The notes under the pieces were generated by a model, which worked only from the letters and a program-made list of their open reading frames with translations, was not told where the DNA came from and searched no databases. A stretch of 64,000 nucleotides of DNA from Taeniopygia guttata (lineage: Eukaryota; Chordata; Aves; Passeriformes; Estrildidae): the NCBI RefSeq assembly GCF_048771995.1, contig NC_133024.1:43562001-43626000 (forward strand), given 5' to 3'. Below, in pieces: positions 1 to 9,890 of this stretch (positions are counted from its first letter, which is position 1; every line of letters begins with the position of its first letter). Position numbers and translations under genes: made by a program.

Positions 1-1317
1 AAGTATCACCACAAACCACACCTGCAGAAGAGTGTCTGGGCCGAGGCTGCACCATCCAGTCACCCAGTTAGGGTCCAGCAGTCACTTCCACTAGATGCTG
101 AAGGCATTGTTGGCCCAGTCACTGACCACCCCTATTCAAGCAGTGGGGCCAGACTTCCCTCTAAACTCCTACTGCCCAAAGCAGCCATTCACAAATGGCA
201 GCAGAGACCAGGACTTGGTGCTCACAGCAGTGCTCTGCTGACGAGGGACTGGAGGTGGTCTGGGTTGTGTCTTCCCACTGCTGAACTGACTGACACTGAC
301 TCCCACAGCTGTGTGAGCAGCAGAACCAGGATGTCCCAGCATTCCAGCATTTCCCTCTCAATCCCAGCCACCTGGGCTAGGTTTTCTGGTGTCTCATAAG
401 ACAGGACCTCCTCTTTTGCATCCATGAGAAACCAAGCTTCTCCAACTAATTTCACTAAATACGTGCCAACATTTTGGATTATTTGGTTATCTGATATATC
501 TACTTTCCTGTCCAGTGGGGTTGCAACTGAATCCAAAATCACTAGTGGGAGAAGCACAGAGGGAGAGCACAATTACCTGATTCCATAAACCTCACTTCCT
601 GAGAAAATTCAGCCAAGAAATAGTAGATAGACTGTTCACTTCCTGAGAAAATTCAGCCAAGAAATAGTAGATAGACTGTTCAAACAGTCTGTATGAACAG
701 ACAGCTAAAACTAGTCATAGTCCTGGTGTGGATCCACTGGCCTTATCTGCTAACACCAATCCTCCTCTCACCTTCCCATGTTAAAAAGAAAAGATGGGCA
801 AAATGAGTACAACCCCAGAGGAAATGCATTCTAAGAAGACACAAATTTGGCCAAGAGAGATGGTGATTTTTTTTTAACTACAGACCCCATGATAATGCAG
901 GTCACCACTCTGAGTGATCAGGACAAGCAACCTGAGGGAGCTCTGCCAGCGAGAACCAGAGCAGAGTGTGCTCCCATGGACAGATCAGCTCCAGAACTCA
1001 GGTGCTGCACCCCTGGGAATCAGGAGGAACTCAGGGCAGGTATTCAGCTCAGTTTCAGCTCTAAGCACATCCTCCATGGTGTGGGTGTCTTCATCAGCAT
1101 TTCCCATCCCACAGATCTGACTGAGAAGGACTTAATGAGGCATGTTCACAAAACTGTGAAGAACAAGCAAAGGAGTGAGCAGGCAGTTATTTTTCCAGCA
1201 AGAACAAGTGCCACTTTTAGGAGGGGAAAAATTGACCTTTTTCTTACTTCAGGGGAAAAAAAAAAAGATATGGGCAATCACCAACCATATGACGTTTAAA
1301 AAGGGTGGGTGCTGAAT
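1..1317. other. Non-coding stretch, no gene recognised
   Basis: No exon, RNA gene or known repeat family could be recognised. The longest open frame (847-1299, + strand, 150 codons) starts at TTG, has no recognisable domain and contains homopolymer runs, so it is treated as chance. A perfect 44-bp tandem duplication and a small palindrome (673-690) are the only structured elements seen. Confidence 0.5.
593..681. repeat. Perfect 44-bp tandem duplication
   Basis: The unit beginning CACTTCCTGAG at 593 is repeated without any mismatch beginning at 637, and the second copy runs to 680. The absence of divergence points to a recent duplication, or to an assembly artefact. The end of the second copy forms one arm of an 8-bp inverted repeat (AGACTGTT, CA spacer, AACAGTCT; 673-690). 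Confidence 0.9.
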
Positions 1318-1575
1318 TCTGCACCTGGGATGAGGCAACCCTGCTTGTGTGTATAGACCAGGGAATAAGAGGCTGCAGAGAAGCACTGTGGAAAGGGACC
1401 TGGGGGTCCTGGTCTGTGGCAAGTTGAACATGAGCCAGCAGAGCCCTTGCAGCCAAGAAGGCCAACCCTGTCCTGGGGGGCATCAGGCACAGCATGGAGG
1501 GGATTGTCCCACTCTACTCTGCACTGAGGAGGCCTCACCTCCAGAGCTGAGGGCACTTCTGGGTGCCACATCATG
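1318..1575 (+). mobile_element. CR1 LINE fragment (3' part of ORF2)
   Basis: The wording is that of the avian CR1 consensus near the 3' end of ORF2: a 'GGGACCTGGGGGTCCTGGT' block, then 'AAGTTGAACATGAGCCAGCA', the 'GCCAAGAAGGCCAACCCTGT' block and 'GGGGATTGTCCCACTCT'. The element is in sense orientation. It is internally shortened between 'GCATCAGGCACAGCATGGA' and 'GGGGATTGTCCC', where the family normally has extra bases, and it lacks an intact reading frame. It is a dead 5'-truncated copy. The boundaries are approximate because I judged them from memory of the family. Confidence 0.85.
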
Positions 1576-2999
1576 CGTGATTCATCATCACTGCTTTGGT
1601 TTCTTCCCTTGCCTAAATGTAAACATGGTAAGTCCTTGCTCTTATCTTGCAGGTACTTGCTTACAGGCACTTACAGACCATTAGAGATCTAGGACTTCCA
1701 GCTGTGGTATTCTCAGTTCAACTACACAGATGCCATTCCTCCGACAAGAAAAATGAGAAGGGCACCTGGGAGCTGGCTTGTCTGAAACCCACCAGCAAGA
1801 ATCAAATCACTTTAAGGCAGGTAATTAATTATGGCTCATTCCCAAAGGCCGGGCATCATTATCATATTCTAGAGTTACAGTTGTCCCTTAATCACCTTTT
1901 CTGCTGAAGATGTGAGGAATTTGTGTGCAAAAAGCACTTTCAGAAGCTATTTGTTTCAGTTTAAAGCAATGAATGTTCAAAACACTGGTACTGAGCTGTT
2001 TATGAACAGACAGAAAGGCACAAGAGACATTACTATAATAAATATTCAGCAGGTGTCTGTAGAATAGAAGTGTAAGTGCACAAAAGTGCTCCATTTTACA
2101 GTTCTATTAGAGGGCACAAGCGAGTGCAAATCCTTTTCTTTATATTGCTTCTGAGGGGATTTGTTTTTAAAAATTCAGTTATTTTGTTTCTTTTCCAGTT
2201 TTCAGTTTGGCAGGTCACAGGGGATGCAGGACCATGGCCCACATGGCAACAGGTCCAGCTCTGCCATTGGCACTGGGAACCAGGCACCAGTCTCACACCA
2301 GCTCCTTCCCGACCCCCTTTGCAGGAGCTGCTCTGCCCTGGAGGGCACACAGGGACATATGACACTCCAGAGAAAGTCCAGCCACTGGAGATTGGGTGGA
2401 GCCAGCAGGGCTAGAAGTCTGCTGTGGTTCTGCCCTGATACTTGGTGGGGCTTCAAATCTGGGCACCTGCCATGCCCCACATCACACAGATCTCTGCAGA
2501 GCTCACCCCTTTCTTTCTAAGCACTAATCATGTGGAAACTACTGTAGGGCAAATGAGCTTTTAATGAGTAGGGAGTGCCATGGCTGTGTAATGCTGCAGA
2601 CAGCTCCAGACGTAGATTTCCTTTCTCTCTCCCATCCTCTTATGCCTTGGTTATGCAGAAGTTTCTGCATAACCAAGTTATGCACAATAGTTTCTTTTCC
2701 TGATGCCTCTATGAACTTAAGCATAGGCAGCTATTCCAAATTCTGCTATGAAATGTGGGGGAAGTGGTAAATCCCATACCCACTTTGTGCACAGCAGAGG
2801 AGAGTGGGACTGAGCAGGGCACAGCGGCCTGTGCAACGTGGACCAGCCCGGCTGCAGTTCACTCTTGTGTGCCTGCACTGATCACCCTCAACCCCAGGGA
2901 ACAAAATCTCTGGCAGGACCACTTTTTCAGCAGGCAGGGACACAAACAATGCCACCTGCACTTTGGTCATTCAAGTTCACTGATCTAAAAAATTAACTA
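1576..2999. other. Non-coding stretch, no gene recognised
   Basis: There is no supported coding sequence; short frames on both strands here look like chance. The only structured element seen is a perfect inverted repeat at 2646-2677, listed separately. Confidence 0.5.
2646..2677. repeat. Perfect inverted repeat, 15-bp arms
   Basis: The left arm CTTGGTTATGCAGAA (2646-2660) is followed by a GT spacer (2661-2662) and the exact reverse complement TTCTGCATAACCAAG (2663-2677). Another partial copy of the right arm core (AAGTTATGCA) follows directly. As RNA this would fold into a 15-bp stem with a 2-nt spacer. No surrounding gene or known element explains it. Confidence 0.9.
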
Positions 3000-3740
3000 A
3001 GCCTTTCCTCTACCTATTGCTTGCGCCTGGCTCTTTTGGCCATGGGACGGAAGCTCCCGGCTGCTGTCCCGCGGTGGCCGCAGGGCCACATGCAGCGGCC
3101 GCCCCGAGTCTCTGCCCAGCCTGGTGCAGATGTTGGGGATCGCTGCGGCGTGGGGAACCCAGAAGGGCACAGAGCATGGGGAAACCGAGGCACAGGAATA
3201 AGGGAAGAGCGCTTGTCTGAGTCTCCAAATCTTTAATGTCGAAGTCAGGGCAGGGCAAATGACAAATCTGATCCTGAACAGACTACTTTTATAGGGTAGT
3301 GGGAACACAGGGAGGACACAACCTGTGACCAACAGGAGGCATTAGGGGAGGGGTGCAAGGTAAGGGCTCCCCAACAGAAGCCAACACGGGGAAGGAGAAA
3401 ACCTCACAACCCAATTCTGCTCCAAGGAAGGGGTGAAAGACAGGGAACACTCCAGAACCAAAGGAGTGTGCTATCTTTGACAGAGAAGGTAAGACAAGGG
3501 ATTGACAGGTGGATTGACATGTGGATTGACATACATTTTGGCAGGGAAATCTGTAGTAAGCAACTCAGGACTGAACCATTAGGGAAGCCAAATGCAGTAC
3601 ACAGACTGAACCATTACAAACTTATAACAAGGAATATCAAAACCTACTACAGAAGAACCAGCTGTAAAATAACAGACTATCACATCACTTGTGCTAACAT
3701 AAGGCACTAACTGACCTTGCGGCTTTTTTTCAGAAATTCA
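3000..3740 (-). mobile_element. Probable retroviral LTR and leader fragment
   Basis: Read on the minus strand, a TATA-like CCTATAAAAG (around 3290) is followed about 60 bp later by ATTAAAG (around 3235) and then a GC-rich stretch down to about 3020, against an AT-richer surrounding. This arrangement of U3 promoter, poly-A signal and GC-rich U5/leader is typical of avian ERVK-type LTRs. I could not define TG...CA ends or a target-site duplication, so both borders are guesses. A short imperfect tandem of a GTGGATTGACAT-like unit lies at about 3500-3535. It could instead be an unrelated GC-rich island. Confidence 0.4.
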
Positions 3741-4502
3741 ACTATTACTCACTGTAAGTGTTCCTGGAATATGCACTTGCTGTCTTTCCAGAAATCTGCA
3801 CATCTTCTTGCTTGTACAGAGTAATACTACTGCTACAAACTCTGTAGAGCCAGGAAATATCCACTCTGTCCTTCTCCCTCAAATTAAAACTGTTTCATTT
3901 CTGTCCCATGCGGGGCCAGTTTTCTGATCAGCAAATATGTTTTTCTACTTCTTAAAACATAGTTTCAAGAATGCAGTCAATGTTCAAAGCCCTAATTTGA
4001 CAGCTGTACCCTGTGGTATAGTGTTTCTTTTTTATAGTCAGAAAATGTCTGTAACTCCAAGGAAGGGAGATGACCCCAGTAACACTTGAAATATGCCCGT
4101 GCTGCAGACAGATGTATCAGTACTTTAGAGAAGTAACTGGTCAGTTTTATGAGGCTAATGCCAGTAATATTCCCAAAAGACCATACATCATCAAAGGTCA
4201 ATTCTGTTCTAAAATGCAGACATAGAGCAAAATTAGAATCACAAAATAATTGACACTGCAGTGCACCTCTGCTGGTCATGTAGTCCAGCGTCTACTCAAA
4301 GCAAAGACAACTTCAAAATAACATTAGGTGGTTCATGGCTTTCCAAGTTTGTTTTTTTTCAGTAACTTTTGTCTCTTCTATCCTCTGCCCCTGGTGCTAC
4401 TATTCCATATCTTGCCTAAGACCTCTGCAGGCACAGGAGCACTGCACAGGTCTATGGACTTTAGCGCTCTCCCTCCCCTCCATCTGCAGCATCTCTGTTG
4501 GC
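3741..4502. other. Non-coding stretch, no gene recognised
   Basis: AT-rich unique-looking sequence without a supported reading frame or a recognised repeat. It ends at the hexanucleotide array. Confidence 0.5.
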
Positions 4503-4711
4503 ACATCTCCTCTCCCTCTCCCTCTCCCTCTCCCTCTCCCTCTCCCTCTCCCTCTCCCTCTCCCTCTCCCTCTCCCTCTCCCTCTCCCTCTCCCTCTCCC
4601 TCTCCCTCTCCCTCTCCCTCTCCCTCTCCCTCTCCCTCTCCCTCTCCCTCTCCCTCTCCCTCTCCCTCTCCCTCTCCCTCCTCTCCCTCTCCCTCTCCCT
4701 CTCCCTCTCCC
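4503..4711. repeat. (CTCTCC)n hexanucleotide array, about 34 units
   Basis: A nearly pure run of period 6 covers about 200 bp. The only phase disturbances are near its right end (around 4680 and 4710), where a base triplet is lost. All frames through it are open, which produces artificial Ser-Pro, Leu-Pro, Leu-Ser and Glu-Gly/Arg-Glu repeat ORFs on both strands. The strand is pure polypyrimidine/polypurine, so it has mirror symmetry suited to triplex (H-DNA) formation; that last point is general knowledge of such tracts. Confidence 0.97.
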
Positions 4712-7700
4712 CTCCTTGAGCTAAGCACAGTCTCAGGCTGCTCTCAGCAGCACTCTCACGCCCCACTAGACGGTGCCATCCTAAAGGCATAAACCCCTCG
4801 CTGCTGGACTCCAGCTTAGCATTTTTTCTGGAAGATGTCCTGCGTGCACCCAGGGGACCGGCGCTGTGCTGCGGGAGCAGCGCCCGGGGCTGCAGGAAGA
4901 CCCCCTTTGCCGGCCCTCATCTCGGAGATGCCCGAATCCTGAATCCCACCCGTGACACCTGTCCATCACAGGCAGCGCTGCAGGAGTGTCCCAGCAGGCC
5001 CGGGGTTCCGGGGTGCCCCAGTCAGTCCCGAATGGATGCAGCCAGGCAGTGTCCTTGCAGAGTGGCACAGGACAAAAAAACAAAACAAAACAAACAAAAA
5101 AACCCCCCCAAAAAACCAAACCAAACAAAAAAAACCACACCAGAGTGGCAAGTCACACCAGATAAATAAAATTACCAAGGAAGTGCTGGTGTGTTTCCTC
5201 ACCCAGATGCACATGGCCAGGAGCACCATCACTCCCAAAGCTGGTAGAGGACAAACGCCTTGGAGGGTGCAGAGCTCAGCCCTTTGTGCAGTCCAGCCCT
5301 CGACCCAGGAAATACCCAACATTTCCACCTGCTATGCACCTCCTGGTGTCTTATCCAAACTTCCCTTGACTGGTGAAATGAAAGCTCTCCTTCCTCACAG
5401 AGTGCCAGGCTCCAGGGTAACGAAAGGGTTTCACATCATCCTGACAGCATCTCAGAGCTGCAAGCACATGAAACTTTGTTATCAAAATGGTTTTCACTTC
5501 ATGCCAGGTATTTCCCACTTTGCACCAAATGAGCAAGCTGAGAGGTACCAAAGCTGTGCCCAAATTAAGGCCCTCTTCTCCCTATACCTGACTGTGTTTT
5601 CTGGGATGTCTCATTTTCAGTGGCAAGTGGCTGTGCCACTGCCACAAGGCATCCCTAGAGATGTGCTGCCCTAGGAAAGCATCACTGAGGCAGAGAGCAC
5701 ACCTGAGGATGAAAACACAAGGGTTAGTCACCCAAATTGCTACTCCCATGAGGCACAGGTAATTTCTAGACCCTCAGAAGAGGCACCAGCATCACTACAG
5801 AAAAAACTGATATGCTCCACCATCCCAGTTGGAGTGACTTACCCTCTTGTCCAAAACCTCAAGGGGTTTGTTTGCTTGTTTGTTTTTAATGTGGCACAAG
5901 CAAACAGAGATGGAAACACAATGAACCAATGAGTTAGAACATGGGGTTTAATCTTAACATCAGATCTTCACAGTAGTTTCAAGAGAAAATTCCTTTTAAA
6001 TCTCTTCCAATCCAGATTAAAATGTCACCTTGTGTCTAAGGAGGAGCCAGCACAGCCCACAGCTTTTTCTCAGACAAGGCAGTCACCCTAACATGGTTCC
6101 CAGATGGGGCACCAACAAGGCTGTGTTTCCTTACTTCAGCTAAAATGTTCCTCTTGCTTTCCCATTCTTTCTCTCTAATTTTCCTTAGTCTCAGAGCAGC
6201 CACAACCAAGATACTCCAAGCTTCTCTGTGAACCAACCCTACAAGAAATGGCATAGCAGGACACACAGCTCTCAAGGCAGAGGAAGAAGAAAACCTTTTG
6301 CTCAGTTGAGGAGCTATCAGTTCACATCCCCTTGGGGCAGATATTTCAAAGTGGACTTGAGTCTTACCCAGAGGAGCTCAGAGACTGTAGATAGGAGACC
6401 ATCTCATCATCAGCCACGAAACTGCTTTTCAGGGAAACCGTTTTGCAAATTGGGTCATACTCACTAACAGCCTGGTGATGACCCACAATGTGCTGTTGCA
6501 AATGAAATGTTCCTCAGAAGCAATTCACCCAGTGCTACTGACAGGTCCAAACAGAAGATCAGGGCCTGAGGCTTTGACTAAAATCAACATTTTCTGTAGT
6601 TTAATGGAGTTCAATTAACAAAGCAAATTAATTAAACCAGTGCAAATGCCTGAGCAGTCTATATAAATCTGCTGTGTCTTAAGGCTTATTTACAAACAGT
6701 TTTGTGCTGCATTGACCATTCCTGTATAGCTTCTTTATATCAGTGTAACTCATCTGTGGAGAGACCTCATTATATCACACCAGGGGATGCCTTGATTTAG
6801 CTAGAGTGATTTCCAAACAGAGTTAGTGAAGACAATACATGCATTGTGTGTGTGAATTCAAACAACTACTCAATTGATTTAAGATAAACTGAGTTTCAAT
6901 AAAGTTAAGCTGTCCCTACAATATTGTGTTAGCTGTAAACGACTGCATATGCTTTCACCTTCTCTAGAGGAGACACAAATGGTCTCATTAGTAAGTGAGA
7001 CTGTAGGACTAGACGTGCTCTAAGCTGCCATGAGCAGGCTCTGAATGCAGCTGATGTGTTAGCTGAAGATGAGGGTTACCAGCACAGCATGCTCACAGCA
7101 CAAATGTACTTAGAACACGGCCAGTCCTGCATGGCTCCTGATTTTAAATCATCCTCATACTCAAACCACTTGCAATTCATTGCTGAGAGGCATTATCATC
7201 AAGCAGCAGCATCTCTTATCTTCCCTCCTCTGGGGCATTGCTCCACCATCACATGCTAATAGCCATAATCCACTTTTCTTTCAGCACAACCAGTAGCAAG
7301 ATTAATGCAGAATCTTCTCTGCTTTAATGTTCTCATCTTCTCCCAGTACAGCCACAAGCTAAATGTGCCTGAGTGGTTTTGGCACCAGAGCTATGAGATT
7401 GTCTTCTTAACAATCACGAGACTGCAATTCCCAGGGAGAGACCTGCCTACAGTGAAGGGCTGCATAGCTGTGTTGCTTCTGGAGAAATTGGAAACTACAT
7501 AAAAGCAGTGTTGGTGAAACAGTTTGTTGGCTTCTCTTGACTTAGCTTGAGTAGCAGAGATCAAGCCTTTGCTCCCGGCTCTGTTACCAGCCTTTGTATG
7601 GTCCTTTCTGTGACTTGGCTCCTCTTCTGCCTCCATCTCTGCTGCATGTGAAAGTTGCAAATGTTTTGGACCAGGAACCAACACTTCGTCCTAAGAGGTT

Positions 7701-9283
7701 TTCAAGGCTAGATGAAGAGGTTTTCAACTAAATGAAGCCCTGAGCAGCCTGGTCTGATCTTGGAGCCAAGCTGCTGTGAGCAGGAGGTTGGAGCAGAGAC
7801 CTCCCAAGTTCCCTTCCAGCATGAGCTATCCTGTGGTGCTGTGATTCACAGCAAATAGCACATAGAATCTGAGTGAGTTTGGGAGAAACGGTATGGAAAA
7901 TGCCTCAAAACCCAAATATTTTTGGTTGTCACATCATCTCTACTACAAGAGAAAAAAAAGTATTTTATCTGTTCTTAAATATATGGGATTAATCAGATTA
8001 AAAGAGAAAGGCTACCTGAACATTCAACAAAGTATTTATCACATGGAGTGCTTTGGGAAGCAATAGTAAATGAAAAATAAATTCTGTCATCTGGGAGTTC
8101 AGGACAAAACTTTCAGCCTTGTTTGTAAGAGTTTTAACTTTTTGGTACAAAACCAGAAATATTAAACTACAGCTACTTTGGCTAAGTGTAGATTAGGCCA
8201 TGGAAGTTTAAAATTAAAACAATGTAAATGAAACCACTGTGAAGGTCCAAGGTTAGCTTCTGGATACAGCTCTCTTCTTAACACAATCAATTCCTTCCCT
8301 CTGAAGACTCAGAAGAATAGTATCAGTAACCACAGCAACACTGAAATGTAAGTATCATTTTTAGCTCCATGATGTAGGCAGCACAAAATAAGAGAACACA
8401 TGTTGAAAGTTTTCATCACAACCTACTGTGTTTTTTCAGGGATTTATATTAATAACAAAACAAGTATCTGGGATTTTTTAATTCTTAAAATTTGCATTGG
8501 CAGATGATTGGTTTATTTTGATTGTAGCTCACAGTGAGGAAGCCAATAAAGTCTCAGCTTTTCTGCCTCCCGTGGCATTCTTCCCAGCACTGAGGAGATA
8601 AATGTGGTCACCTGCCCTCAGGCTTTCTGGACCCAAAGCAGAGTTTGAAACCCCTGTTGCAAACCATGGAAGAGATCCAATGGTCATTTTCAGCCCAATG
8701 GATCTCAAATGTCCAAATCAGTGGCTTCCCTCCTACAGCTGGAGGAAAAAATAGGCTCATGCATGAGAGCTTGTCCTGTGGGCCCTGCAGCATCAGGATA
8801 TGTTCAGTCAGCCCTCAGCACTGGGGGCCTCTGCACCGTGTCCCCATAGTGCCTGGGGCATGACTGGCCCTGCTCAGGGCAGCACCCACCTGAAAGGAGC
8901 CTTCACAGCAGGATGCTCATCACAGCCACCTCTGCCCCCCCAGGTGCTCCAACACACTGGACACACCAACTCTGGGAAGTCAATGTGAGCCTTGAGAGTC
9001 ATAATAACCCTTCATTCAGAGGGGTAAAGGCCACCAGAGAAGGTTGCAGCACAAACCTCCATCTTGAAGAGGAGCTGCAGAGGTGATGGATTTCTACAAT
9101 TCCAGAGGCACCCCTGCAGGGCACTTCTCTGTCCTGAGATATGGGATTTATCAACATACACTTCTTATTGCGACATCTGGACAGATCGGCTTTTAGAATT
9201 ACTGCATTAACCTTCAGGAGCCTAAACAGAAGCCAAATAATTTATCAGCAGTCCTGGCTAACTAGGGAGGTCCCAGGAGGCCG
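4712..9283. other. Non-coding stretch, no gene recognised
   Basis: About 4.6 kb with no supported gene. The first 350 bp are relatively GC-rich. The longest frame (4952-5674, + strand, 240 codons from a GTG) runs through an A/C-rich low-complexity tract and shows no domain, signal peptide or familiar motif. I regard it as chance, though its length makes it the largest unexplained frame in the window. Confidence 0.5.
5080..5146. repeat. A/C-rich low-complexity tract
   Basis: The + strand consists of A runs broken by single C or C-runs (AAAACAAAACAAAC..., then CCCCCCC, then AAACCAAACC). G and T are absent or nearly so. Similar tracts occur at about 33229-33335, 49827-49882 and 57060-57200. Confidence 0.9.
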
Positions 9284-9890
9284 GTGGTGAATGTGACACC
9301 CATCAATGTGAAGGATCAAAAGGAGGATCTAGGGAACTACAAGCCTGTCAGCCTGGCCTTGGTGCTGTGGAAGGTCATGGAACAGATTGTCCCAAGTGCC
9401 ATCACATGTCACATTCAGGACAACGGGAGGATCAGGACCAGACAGCATGGGTTTGTGAAAGGCAAGTCCTGCTCTGGCTGTGAGGAGCAGCTGAGGGAGC
9501 TGGGGGTGCTCAGCCTGGAGAAAAGGAGGCTCAGAGGGACCTTACTGCTCTCTGCAACTGCCTGAAAGGAGGGTGCAGCGAGGTGGGGGTCAGTCTCTCC
9601 TCCCAGATAACAGGTGATAGGATGAGAGGAAATGGTCTCAAGTTGTACTAGGGGAGGTTTAGATTGGATAATAGGGAAAATGCCTTCATGAAAAAGGTTG
9701 TTGAGCTCTGGAATAGGCTGCCCAGGGAACCAGTGGTATCACCATCCCTGGATGTATTTAAAAGTTACATAGATGTGGCTCTTACGGACATGTTGGACTT
9801 GGCAGTGTTAGTTTTGTGGCTGGGCTTGATGATCTTAATGGTATTTTCCAATCTAAATAATTCTAATATTCTGTGTATTCTATGGAAAGT
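9284..9890 (+). mobile_element. CR1 LINE fragment (RT part to 3' end)
   Basis: The frame at 9284-9565 encodes residues typical of the CR1 reverse transcriptase: 'NYKPVSLALVLWKVMEQI' followed by 'QHGFVKGKSC'. These match the family's 'NYRPVSLTS...KVMEQI' and 'QHGFxKGRSC' motifs. After a deletion, the sequence continues with 'GTGATAGGATGAGAGGAAAT', 'CTGCCCAGGGAACCAGTGGT' and ends in the usual CR1 tail of ATTCTATG-like units at about 9885. The copy is sense, 5'-truncated and internally deleted, so it codes for nothing functional. Confidence 0.9.

Noticed and set aside
847..1299. 150-codon frame on the + strand
   Set aside because: TTG start, homopolymer-derived Phe and Lys runs and no recognisable motif.
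4503..4711. CRISPR-like regular repeat
   Set aside because: It is a simple 6-bp tandem without spacers in a eukaryotic genome.
4328..4792. 154-codon frame with a long Ser-Pro repeat, plus similar frames on both strands
   Set aside because: All are created by the CTCTCC array, which is open in every frame; no coding support outside the array.
4952..5674. 240-codon frame, the longest outside SLITRK6
   Set aside because: It starts at GTG, crosses an A/C-rich tract that gives a Lys/Asn/Thr run, and has no signal, domain or recognised homology; no splice context supports it.
9284..9565. Possible functional reverse transcriptase gene
   Set aside because: It is a short CR1 fragment with internal deletions and no catalytic region.
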